Source: a candidate division CSSED10-310 bacterium (GTDB lineage Bacteria; CSSED10-310). From it: DNA of 64,000 nucleotides. Where the stretch lies: positions 1 through 64,000 of the forward strand of contig JAFGEQ010000024.1 of NCBI GenBank assembly GCA_016931515.1, in the 5' to 3' direction. How positions within the stretch are numbered: position 1 is the stretch's first letter; the number at the start of each line of letters is the position of its first letter. Position numbers and translations under genes: made by a program. The notes under the pieces were generated by a model that searched no databases, was not told where the DNA came from, and saw only the letters and a list, made by a program, of their open reading frames with translations. This document shows positions 28,363-36,266 of the stretch, in pieces.

Positions 28363-29244
28363 TCACTCGGATTGTATTTTACCCCATCGAACCCATAATC
28401 GCATCCACAGCCGTTTCCACACACTCATCCGAGCCAACAACTCATCCTGAACCCTCTCCAGAAGCAAAAGTCGGTCTGTAATATGAATTGGTTTTCCGGA
28501 TTTCAACGTGACATAGAATTCAAAACCTTCAGTCGGACAGATATCGATCACATGCATATTAATCAAGTCCAACTCAGCCAGACACTGTATGATCAACAAA
28601 AAAGACGAAGGTGTAAAACACCACGCATGTAAATCAAGATATCTGCCTGTACTCTTAATCTCTTCCATCAAGTGTTTTGCTTCGGTCACCGTATGACGGA
28701 GTTGGAAGTGATGTCTGGTATCATCCGTCCAGCCCGCCTGACTATTATTGGAAACATAATAAAGAAAATGTTCGGCAGCGGTGCCCAGTGAGTGTCTCTT
28801 TCTGTGATTAACATGTGCATCGATAATTCCGGCCAATCCAGTGAGAGGTCGATAGTGATCGAAACAGTATCGTTTATCAGGGATTACAAGTGATAAAACA
28901 CCATTGTCCGTCAGCAGATTCTCAGCATCATTCAGGAAACTGATGAAATCCGTGGTATGTTCAATCACGTGGGACGCGATGATAAAATCATACTGATGGT
29001 AACAACCGGTTAATTCCGGAAGTGATTCTCCATGCCAGATGTAATCAACTTCCTCAATTGCGGCCGGATCGATTGGCTCATTTTCAAATTTTCGGACAAG
29101 CTCCCCCCTGGATAAATAGTCGATTATTTCAACCCGGTAACCTTCGGCTTTGGACACAATCGGCTGTGCACCAGGTCCAATTTCCAGTCCTCTTCCGGAT
29201 GTGTTCACATGCCGTAGTATTTTTGCATTTCTGCTTGTTGTCAT
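28363..29244 (-). CDS. SAM-dependent class I methyltransferase
   Basis: The 293-residue protein has the SAM-binding motif I (GRGLEIGPGAQP), an acidic residue ending beta-2 (VEIIDY), and a motif around YDFIIASHVIEHTTD typical of Methyltransf_11 enzymes. A long C-terminal extension ends in a basic amphipathic stretch (WKRLWMRLWVRWGK). ATG 29244 was preferred to ATG 29268: the -10 candidate at 29294-29289 puts the transcript start near 29282, leaving a normal leader. The upstream ATG has no ribosome site. It is followed by a radical SAM gene. The acceptor is unknown. Confidence 0.85.
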   Translation of the reverse strand: MTTSRNAKILRHVNTSGRGLEIGPGAQPIVSKAEGYRVEIIDYLSRGELVRKFENEPIDPAAIEEVDYIWHGESLPELTGCYHQYDFIIASHVIEHTTDFISFLNDAENLLTDNGVLSLVIPDKRYCFDHYRPLTGLAGIIDAHVNHRKRHSLGTAAEHFLYYVSNNSQAGWTDDTRHHFQLRHTVTEAKHLMEEIKSTGRYLDLHAWCFTPSSFLLIIQCLAELDLINMHVIDICPTEGFEFYVTLKSGKPIHITDRLLLLERVQDELLARMSVWKRLWMRLWVRWGKIQSE

Positions 29245-29288
29245 TGCCTCTATCCCGGGTTGCTGCATCTGTATGGTACAACAGCGAC

Positions 29289-29294
29289 AGTATA
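29289..29294 (-). promoter_or_regulatory. Candidate -10 box for the methyltransferase/radical SAM pair
   Basis: Minus-strand TATACT (29294-29289) lies about 45 bp before the chosen start. No clear -35 is seen 17 bp upstream, so support is moderate. Confidence 0.35.
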
Positions 29295-29439
29295 CCTGAT
29301 TAAAAAGAAAAATAGCAGAACATCAGCGATCATCAATGTCAATGGACAGATAAGTAATTTTCTGCAAGGATATGATTGTGATTCTCGTTGTCCAGTGAAG
29401 ACGACAAGTTGTGACTGCGTATCTGCAAAGGAGGATATC

Positions 29440-30135
29440 ATGGGTCAAAAAACAAGAAAAACTCCGCAAAAAAAACCGGATTTCAAGCATGCAGATCTGG
29501 CGGCATTCATTGATCATACATTGTTGAAACCGGATGCCACAGCCGAAGCAATAGACACGTTGTGCAGGGAGGCGATTGACTATCGGTTTGCGTCGGTTTG
29601 CGTCAATCCGGTGAATGTTCCGCGAGCAGTAAAAAATCTCGATCAAACCGGTATCCCGGTCGCGGCAGTCGTCGGTTTTCCGCTTGGAGCCAACACCTGG
29701 GAGATAAAAGCTGCGGAAACTCGCGATCTCGTGGCTCGCGGAGCCCGTGAAATAGATATGGTCATCAATATCGGAGCACTGAAAAATGCTGATTTCCGAT
29801 GTGTTTTCAAAGATATTGAGGCTGTAACTCAGGCGGCACAGGGGTGCGTGGTAAAGGTGATCCTGGAAACAGCCCTGTTATCGCATGATGAAAAAGTTGC
29901 CGCATGTATTCTGGCTAAAGCAGCCGGAGCAACGTTTGTGAAAACATCTACCGGGTTCGGGCCATCCGGTGCAACCGCTGAGGATGTTGCATTAATGCGT
30001 AAGATCGTCGGTTCCGATATGGGTGTCAAGGCATCCGGCGGAATTCGTGATACCGCAACCGCCCGGGCCATGATCGCAGCCGGTGCGACACGCCTGGGTG
30101 CGAGCGCATCCGTTGCCATCGTGAAAGGGTCATAG
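29440..30135 (+). CDS. deoC: Deoxyribose-phosphate aldolase
   Basis: Splits 2-deoxyribose-5-phosphate to acetaldehyde and glyceraldehyde-3-phosphate, the last step in using DNA sugar as carbon. The 231-residue class I aldolase has the Schiff-base Lys168 (FVKTSTGF), the partner Lys197 (VKASGGIRD) and Asp106 (EIDMVINIG), equivalent to Lys167, Lys201 and Asp102 of the E. coli enzyme. ATG 29440 was chosen because AAAGGAGG precedes it; the frame extends upstream without support. It is the first gene of a tightly packed eight-gene run; the pdp ATG begins one base after its stop. Presence beside comEC suggests the deoxyribose comes from imported DNA. Confidence 0.96.
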   Translation: MGQKTRKTPQKKPDFKHADLAAFIDHTLLKPDATAEAIDTLCREAIDYRFASVCVNPVNVPRAVKNLDQTGIPVAAVVGFPLGANTWEIKAAETRDLVARGAREIDMVINIGALKNADFRCVFKDIEAVTQAAQGCVVKVILETALLSHDEKVAACILAKAAGATFVKTSTGFGPSGATAEDVALMRKIVGSDMGVKASGGIRDTATARAMIAAGATRLGASASVAIVKGS

Positions 30136-30136
30136 A

Positions 30137-31450
30137 ATGCTTGTTCCGATGATAATACAGAAGAAACGGGATGGAGAAGAACTGCCATCCGAAGTGATCC
30201 GGGAATTTATTCAGGGTTATGTCTCTGGAAATATTGCGGATTATCAGGCATCTGCCTTTCTGATGGCTGTATTCTTCAAAGGCATGACGGATGCAGAAAC
30301 AGCTGCATTGACAGAAGCAATGATGAATTCAGGTGATCGTTTCGACCCGGCGGACCTGGGCGGAATAACAGCGGATAAACATTCCACCGGAGGAGTCGGG
30401 GATAAAATAAGTATTCCACTTGCCCCAATTGTTGCGTCATGCGGTGTAAGAGTCCCGATGATGTCCGGACGCGGATTAGGACACACGGGAGGGACTCTGG
30501 ATAAGCTGGAAAGCATTCCGGGGTTTCGAACAAACCTGGAAAGGGATGAATTTCTGCGTGTGTTAAACCGTTTTGGAGTTGCCATGATCGGTCAAACAGA
30601 CCGCATGGTACCGGCAGATAAAAAATTGTATGCACTGCGAGATGTCACGGCAACCGTGGAATGCATCCCTCTGATTGCCGCTTCGATCATGTCCAAAAAG
30701 ATCGCAGCCGGTCCTCAGAACCTCATCCTTGATGTGAAGGTCGGCCGGGGTGCTTTCATGAAAAACCGGGGAGATGCCGAGCGACTTGCTCGTGCCATGG
30801 TCGCCATCGGAACAGCCCATGGACGAACCGTCCAGGCACGCCTGACCGATATGGGGACACAACCTCTCGGCCATATGATCGGCAACAGCCTTGAAATCAT
30901 TGAATCCGCAGAATTCCTTCAGGGGCGGGGATCTGATGACATCCGTGAACTCACCACGACTCTGGCCGCCGACATGCTGATCATGGCTGGAAAAGCCGTT
31001 GACCATACCCAAGCGATGCAACTTATTGAGACAGCGTTGACTTCCGGATCAGCCTTCAAGACATTCCTGGAAATGGTTGAAGCGCAGGGAGGGGATCCTT
31101 CCGTCGTGCAACAACCTTATTCCCTGCCAGTGAGTTCACGCACGATCACTCTTTCTTCCTCAAGAGCCGGATGGATTTCAGGGATCGATCCAATGGCCCT
31201 CGGCTTAGCCAGTGTTGAACTTGGCGCAGGCAGAACGAAGAAAGAGGACGATATTGATCCGAGCGTTGGTTTCGAGTTGCTGGTTAAGGCAGGAGACCGA
31301 ATTGAGCCGGAACGGGAATTGATCCGGATTTTCTATACAAAGCCACCCTCACAGGAGTTATTGGAAAGGGTGCGTAATGCTTTTGAGTTTTCGGAAGACA
31401 AACCGGTTCTTAAGTCGCTCATTATCGAACAAATCCTGCCTGAGAGATAG
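30137..31450 (+). CDS. pdp: Pyrimidine-nucleoside (thymidine) phosphorylase
   Basis: Phosphorolyses thymidine and deoxyuridine (and often uridine) to free base plus (deoxy)ribose-1-phosphate. The 437-residue protein has the family signature around DKHSTGGVGDKIS, the SGRGLGHTGGTLDK glycine-rich segment and the ATVECIPLI region. It also has the C-terminal GELL-type domain ending near 430. Length fits the Bacillus-type Pdp; separation from E. coli DeoA by sequence alone is not firm. AAAGGG inside the end of deoC serves as ribosome site. A phosphopentomutase linking it to deoC is not in the window. Confidence 0.93.
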   Translation: MLVPMIIQKKRDGEELPSEVIREFIQGYVSGNIADYQASAFLMAVFFKGMTDAETAALTEAMMNSGDRFDPADLGGITADKHSTGGVGDKISIPLAPIVASCGVRVPMMSGRGLGHTGGTLDKLESIPGFRTNLERDEFLRVLNRFGVAMIGQTDRMVPADKKLYALRDVTATVECIPLIAASIMSKKIAAGPQNLILDVKVGRGAFMKNRGDAERLARAMVAIGTAHGRTVQARLTDMGTQPLGHMIGNSLEIIESAEFLQGRGSDDIRELTTTLAADMLIMAGKAVDHTQAMQLIETALTSGSAFKTFLEMVEAQGGDPSVVQQPYSLPVSSRTITLSSSRAGWISGIDPMALGLASVELGAGRTKKEDDIDPSVGFELLVKAGDRIEPERELIRIFYTKPPSQELLERVRNAFEFSEDKPVLKSLIIEQILPER

Positions 31451-31455
31451 TCTAT

Positions 31456-31713
31456 ATGAACCAGGAATTGCGAATCATTATTCTGATCGTCGCTGCTTTT
31501 GCCATCGGGTTAATCGTTCTTTTCTTGGTACCGGACTATCGAATCTCACAAAATCTCACTTCTAACGCCGACTATTATCCCGGAATCACTGTTATCGAAC
31601 ATCTCCCGGGAGATATTCTCGATCCGGAAGCTGCTCAATCCGGACCCTCGATGCAGGACGATTCAAGCTTTGATCCGACCGAGAGTCCATCGTCACGAGA
31701 TTTCGAGTTTTAA
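31456..31713 (+). CDS. Small single-pass membrane protein in the DNA-uptake operon
   Basis: An 85-residue protein I do not recognise. Residues about 6-28 form one hydrophobic helix (IIILIVAAFAIGLIVLFLVP). The rest is acidic and Ser/Pro/Asp-rich with no cysteine (the tail ends SSRDFEF). One Arg and one Glu precede the helix, so orientation is unclear. The gene starts 5 nt after pdp and ends 2 nt before comEC, with GAGAG as ribosome site, so it is almost certainly real and co-translated. It could be an accessory subunit of the ComEC channel; that is inference from position only. Confidence 0.75.
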   Translation: MNQELRIIILIVAAFAIGLIVLFLVPDYRISQNLTSNADYYPGITVIEHLPGDILDPEAAQSGPSMQDDSSFDPTESPSSRDFEF

Positions 31714-31715
31714 CC

Positions 31716-34520
31716 ATGAATCGATGGCTCATTGCCGCAGCTTCCGGACTGGTAGCAGGGATTGTTGCCGTCCGGTTGTCCATTGTTTCGTCTGCAATGA
31801 GTCAACCCTGCATTCCGGCTGCAATTCTACTGCTGCTGCTTTCCCTCATGCTCCTGGGTGCAAAGAAGTCGTCCTGGCCATTATCATTTCTGGCGTTTTT
31901 CTGCCTGGGAATTACGATTACAAGCCGTCATTTGGACACCTCAGCACCCTCCCATCTGGACACCATCGTTCAATCAATCGGCAGTGAACGAATCGTCAAT
32001 GTCGAGGGCACAGTAGTACAACCACCGGACATGCGAGAACAGTACACAATTGTCGCTCTTAAAATCATCAAATTGACGGATTTCGGTGGTTCCCAGGTCA
32101 AAATAAGCCGGGGACTCCTCTATGCTCGCATTTATCCGACAGCCGGTGACGTCAGCGCATCAGTCAGCTATGGAGATCTTATCTCACTTCGATCCATCCA
32201 TCTTATGGCGCCTTCCGCACCTTTGAATCCGGGTCAGTTCGATATGAAAACATTCCTGAATAATCAGGGATTTTACGCAACAACCTCCGTTCGAGACTCC
32301 GATCAAATTCAAATTCTGGCTTCAGGCTCCGGTAACCCCCTTATTCACGTGTCTGAAATGATTAAAAGAAGGATACTGATCACAATCAAACAGACTCTCC
32401 CTTTTCCCGAAAGCTCTTTCCTCGGGGGTGTCCTGCTGGGTTTGCGTTCAGGTCTCAGTGCAGACATCAAGGATGTATTCCGAGCTGCCGGCGTATCCCA
32501 TGTACTGGCCGTCTCAGGACTCCATGTCACGATTATTACACTGTTTTTCATGGGTATGTTGAAGGTGTTCCGGCTCCCGCGAATGTCCTCCTTCATCATC
32601 ATTATCTGCGCTCTCGTATTATTCACATTAATAACTGGTGCGCGACCATCCACTGTCCGGGCTGCCATCATGAACGGAGTCACTCTTCTGTTCTTCTATT
32701 TCCGCGGCATCAAGCTGGATCGCTCCTTGCTCATGGGAATTGCGATAGCTGCCCTGTACATCCTCATCAGAAATCCATTGCTGCTCACCGAAGCATCTTT
32801 TCTGTTCTCCTTCAGCGCCGTGCTGTCTCTGTCTTTATTGACACGTCCCATCCTGCACCTGTGCAATACCTTTCTGAGAGGTTTCTTCCGTATCTTCCTC
32901 TTCTTTGAAATTCTAATCGCGCTCGGGACAATGGTTTCATATTCATTCCATGACATCCTTCACTCGCCCTACACGGTCGCGGCTATTCTTGCGCTGGTGG
33001 CAGGAACGCTGGCCGACCGGTTCCTGCCAACTCGTTTCGAGTTCCGGCGCTGGCCGGTTTGGCTGTCCACGTTTTTCGCAGCACAGCTCGCAATTCAGTG
33101 CGGAATGCTACCCTTGACAGCGCTGTTTTTTAAGAAAATATCCGTCGCCGCGCCAATGGCGAATTTTATAGCCATTCCCTTGATTGGTGTGATTGTGCAG
33201 TTGGGATTGTTCGCGGGTATTCTTGGATTCATCCCTGTAGCCGGCCCTTGGCTCGCCCTCTGCCTGAATGCCTCCAATTGGCTGTTCATCAAGCTTTTCC
33301 TGGCCACAGCCACCTTCTTTGGAACACGGTTCCCCTACCCCGATGTTTCGCCACCAACACCGGTATTCCTGATCATATATTATTCAGCACTCCTGCTACT
33401 CGCGTTCCGGACACCAATCCTTGCATCGTTTTCCCCACGCCTGCGTTACATTTTTTCCAATTGGTCCCGACCGGCTATCATTCTCCGACTGTCGGCAATG
33501 ACAATTCCCGGCATCTACCTGATTGTCCATTCAATAGACTTCCTGAAACCGTCTTGCCCGCGCTGTGAGATCACATTTCTTGAACCTTCCGTTTCCTACA
33601 TGGGAGGTGGCAATGCCGTTGTTGTGCAGACTCCCGATAATCGCGTTTTTTTAGTGGATGCCGGACCGCGCTATGTATTGAGGCAGAACGAGCCGATTGT
33701 TGCGGACATCGGTCGTCGCGTCGTTATACCTGCACTTCTGGCGCTCCATGCTCGTCACCTGGATGGGATTGTCATGACATCATGCGACGGCCAGAATATT
33801 GGTGGAATATCATCTGTCATTGAAAACCCATGGATCCGCACCGAAGTTCTGTACCATGCACTCCCGTTCAACGCGCTCGACGAAGCAGATAACACTGATG
33901 ATATCCTTAAACTGCTCGGTGATCCCGAGCTTTTTCAAGGGAATTATCGGCGGCGCGCGGAGTTGACAGCGTGGGCATTACGGGATTCTTTCTCTGCAGC
34001 CAAAATCCATGGAATACCAATTAAATCAATCATGGCGGGTGATATCTTATATGAAGTAGACATTCCCTACGAGGATCAGGTTCAGCCCTTCAAAATCCGC
34101 GTTCTCAATCCTCCAAAATCACGCTATACCGGTTCCTTCAGCAGCCGCTCCAACAGCGTGGTTTTAGCGATTGAATATGGACGCATTCGAATACACCTCA
34201 CTTCGAACGCAGGCCGGAACGTTCTGGGCGATATCATCAGCCATGAGACATTGCCAGTGCATGTCGTGCAACTTCCTTCAAACGGAGCAGAATACGCTTT
34301 AAATGCGGATTACCTGAAGGGAACGCTGGCAGCCGTCGCGGAACCGTTGCCCTCCCGCTGGGCTCAAAAGGATATCGCTCGAACGAGTGAATTGATCAGG
34401 AGCATGGGGATCGACTTCTATTCAACCTCTTCCGGCGGAGCTGTCAGGGTATCCACCGATGGTAATGATCTGATGATCGGTCACATAAACGAACCGGGAC
34501 GGAGACTTCTGGTACCATGA
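31716..34520 (+). CDS. comEC: ComEC/Rec2 DNA-uptake channel with degenerate metallo-beta-lactamase domain
   Basis: The 934-residue inner-membrane protein should pass single-stranded DNA into the cytoplasm. It has N-terminal helices and a DUF4131/OB-like soluble part (about 20-215). The Competence core follows (about 220-590), with the signature SHVLAVSGLHVTII and about ten membrane helices. A C-terminal beta-lactamase-fold domain fills about 620-934. That last domain has lost its metal sites: the HxHxDH motif reads Ser689-Cys-Asp-Gly-Gln-Asn694, TGD reads TSN, and PHHGS reads PSNGA. In ComEC this domain is thought to be the strand-degrading nuclease, so here it should be dead. comEA starts inside its stop codon (ATGA overlap). 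Confidence 0.93.
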   Translation: MNRWLIAAASGLVAGIVAVRLSIVSSAMSQPCIPAAILLLLLSLMLLGAKKSSWPLSFLAFFCLGITITSRHLDTSAPSHLDTIVQSIGSERIVNVEGTVVQPPDMREQYTIVALKIIKLTDFGGSQVKISRGLLYARIYPTAGDVSASVSYGDLISLRSIHLMAPSAPLNPGQFDMKTFLNNQGFYATTSVRDSDQIQILASGSGNPLIHVSEMIKRRILITIKQTLPFPESSFLGGVLLGLRSGLSADIKDVFRAAGVSHVLAVSGLHVTIITLFFMGMLKVFRLPRMSSFIIIICALVLFTLITGARPSTVRAAIMNGVTLLFFYFRGIKLDRSLLMGIAIAALYILIRNPLLLTEASFLFSFSAVLSLSLLTRPILHLCNTFLRGFFRIFLFFEILIALGTMVSYSFHDILHSPYTVAAILALVAGTLADRFLPTRFEFRRWPVWLSTFFAAQLAIQCGMLPLTALFFKKISVAAPMANFIAIPLIGVIVQLGLFAGILGFIPVAGPWLALCLNASNWLFIKLFLATATFFGTRFPYPDVSPPTPVFLIIYYSALLLLAFRTPILASFSPRLRYIFSNWSRPAIILRLSAMTIPGIYLIVHSIDFLKPSCPRCEITFLEPSVSYMGGGNAVVVQTPDNRVFLVDAGPRYVLRQNEPIVADIGRRVVIPALLALHARHLDGIVMTSCDGQNIGGISSVIENPWIRTEVLYHALPFNALDEADNTDDILKLLGDPELFQGNYRRRAELTAWALRDSFSAAKIHGIPIKSIMAGDILYEVDIPYEDQVQPFKIRVLNPPKSRYTGSFSSRSNSVVLAIEYGRIRIHLTSNAGRNVLGDIISHETLPVHVVQLPSNGAEYALNADYLKGTLAAVAEPLPSRWAQKDIARTSELIRSMGIDFYSTSSGGAVRVSTDGNDLMIGHINEPGRRLLVP

Positions 34521-35242
34521 GGTTTACGCGTCTTCAACTGCTTCTGCTCGGGCTGACTGTTTTGGTCCTGGCGTCGGGAATTCTGTACCGGTTAAAACAC
34601 CAGCAACCCGCGAGCCCTTTAGTGGAGACTTCTGAAAAGATGATCGAGGAGGTGTCCGCGGGATACACATATGCTCCCATCGCGAAAAAAGAAACGATCC
34701 TGGATCTCGAGAAAGGTAATACAACGCTTTTCAACAGCAGCGGTCACATCAAAGTCAATCTGAACAGCAGCAGTATCGATGAATTGTGCCGGTTACCCGG
34801 AATCGGTCGATCAACGGCATTGCGAATCCTTGAATACAGGCTGGAGAATGGACCATTGCTTCGTGTTGATGAGATCGATAACGTGAAGGGTATAGGAGCA
34901 AAAACGATCGAGAAGTTTGGTGATCAGGCATATGCGGGTGATCCGGACCCACTGGATCATGCCATGCTGGATAAGCTGGTATCGGAAGGCAAGGAGAAGA
35001 AAAAGGAAGAGAAAATCAGTACAATAGAATATGGACCCTGCGGTCCTGGCCGAATCAACATCAATACGGCAACAGCGGAAGAACTGATCTCACTGCCACG
35101 AATCGGAGCCAAGACCGCCGAAAGAATTCTTGCGGATCGTGCAGCCAATGGACCATTCAAGGATGTGAACGATTTAACCCGGGTTAAAGGGATCGGCCCG
35201 AAAACCCTGGAAAAAATGAAGGATCGGATCTGTGCGGAATAA
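34517..35242 (+). CDS. comEA: ComEA-like DNA-binding protein with two helix-hairpin-helix modules
   Basis: The 241-residue protein has an N-terminal membrane anchor (about 6-24) and then two ComEA-type helix-hairpin-helix modules. Module 1 is 79-136 (VNLNSSSIDELCRLPGIG, VKGIGAKT) and module 2 is 179-236 (ININTATAEELISLPRIG, VKGIGPKT). A Lys/Glu-rich linker (about 150-170) separates them. ComEA binds double-stranded DNA in the periplasm and hands it to ComEC; one module is the rule, so a tandem is unusual and may raise affinity. Its first codon overlaps the comEC stop and its last 11 bases overlap the next gene. Confidence 0.92.
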   Translation: MRFTRLQLLLLGLTVLVLASGILYRLKHQQPASPLVETSEKMIEEVSAGYTYAPIAKKETILDLEKGNTTLFNSSGHIKVNLNSSSIDELCRLPGIGRSTALRILEYRLENGPLLRVDEIDNVKGIGAKTIEKFGDQAYAGDPDPLDHAMLDKLVSEGKEKKKEEKISTIEYGPCGPGRININTATAEELISLPRIGAKTAERILADRAANGPFKDVNDLTRVKGIGPKTLEKMKDRICAE

Positions 35243-36266
35243 TCATACCGACATCCGGAATAATGTAACGATCGTCCCGGTTCGACACGGGTTGTTCTCA
35301 AGAGAATGGCTCGTTGTTCTGCTGGTTGCATTGACTGCAATTGCGACATGGACAATTGTATGGAAAGTTCCATCACAACGGACCGAAAAACAGCAAGCCG
35401 TTTACAAGGTTGAAAAACGAGTCAAGGAACTTGAGATCGTATTTTTAGATGTCGGTCAAGGTGATTCGATCTTCATTCGAACACCAAACGGCCGAACCGT
35501 ATTGGTTGATGCCGGTTCCGCCAAGAATCAATATGCCGCGTTCGATGCAGGAGAACATGCCATATTGCCTTTCCTGAGAACTCGCGGAATCAACCGGATA
35601 GACACATTAGTCATGACTCATCCTCATGCGGACCATTTCGGCGGCATGCAGTCACTGCTTGATTCAATCGAGTTCGGAGAATATCTGGATCCGGGAATGG
35701 ACCATCCCGTACCCTCCTATTTCACACTCCTGGAAACCATCCAGAAAAAAGGTATCCTGTACCGGGAAGTCAAAGCCCCTCAAATCCTGGACTGGGATCC
35801 CGAGATGTTCATACAGGTGTTATGGCCTGAGAAGGGTTTCAGGACGGAGAATCCAAATGATATCTCGATCGTACTCCGGATTGTATACGGAGACATTGTG
35901 TATCTGCTGGCCGGCGATGTCGAAGCGGATGTGGAGAGTGTACTGAATCTCTATGGTAATCAGATGCGAACAACCGTTTTGAAAGTACCGCATCACGGCA
36001 GTAACACATCATCATCCTTGAACTTCCTTGAAAACATCGTTCCACGGCTCGCAGTTATCAGTGTTGGATACAACAACCGCTTCGATCACCCGAAGGCGGA
36101 GATTCTGACCCGCTATGAGAAAATGAACATTCCTGTTCTCAGAACAGATCGTGTTGGTACAATCCGCACCATGACAGATGGGAAAGTTGTTCGAGTTTTC
36201 CCGGAACTTGGCGGACCTTTTGAAATCTTTCCCTTTCCTTCAGAACCTCCAATGGAGTCATCATGA
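35232..36266 (+). CDS. Membrane-anchored ComEC-type metallo-beta-lactamase (likely nuclease)
   Basis: The 344-residue protein has a positively charged N-terminus, one membrane helix (about 27-46) and a ComEC-type metallo-beta-lactamase domain (about 68-335). All motifs are intact: FLDVGQGDSIFI, the metal motif His130-Pro-His132-Ala-Asp134-His135, LLAGDVE, VPHHGSNTSSS and GYNNRFDHP. The adjacent ComEC has lost exactly these residues, so this protein probably supplies the missing activity in trans, perhaps degrading the non-transported strand. A periplasmic orientation is plausible but not decided by charge. The start is GTG 35232, 11 nt inside comEA; the stop overlaps the next gene by four bases. 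Confidence 0.9.
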   Translation: MRNNHTDIRNNVTIVPVRHGLFSREWLVVLLVALTAIATWTIVWKVPSQRTEKQQAVYKVEKRVKELEIVFLDVGQGDSIFIRTPNGRTVLVDAGSAKNQYAAFDAGEHAILPFLRTRGINRIDTLVMTHPHADHFGGMQSLLDSIEFGEYLDPGMDHPVPSYFTLLETIQKKGILYREVKAPQILDWDPEMFIQVLWPEKGFRTENPNDISIVLRIVYGDIVYLLAGDVEADVESVLNLYGNQMRTTVLKVPHHGSNTSSSLNFLENIVPRLAVISVGYNNRFDHPKAEILTRYEKMNIPVLRTDRVGTIRTMTDGKVVRVFPELGGPFEIFPFPSEPPMESS

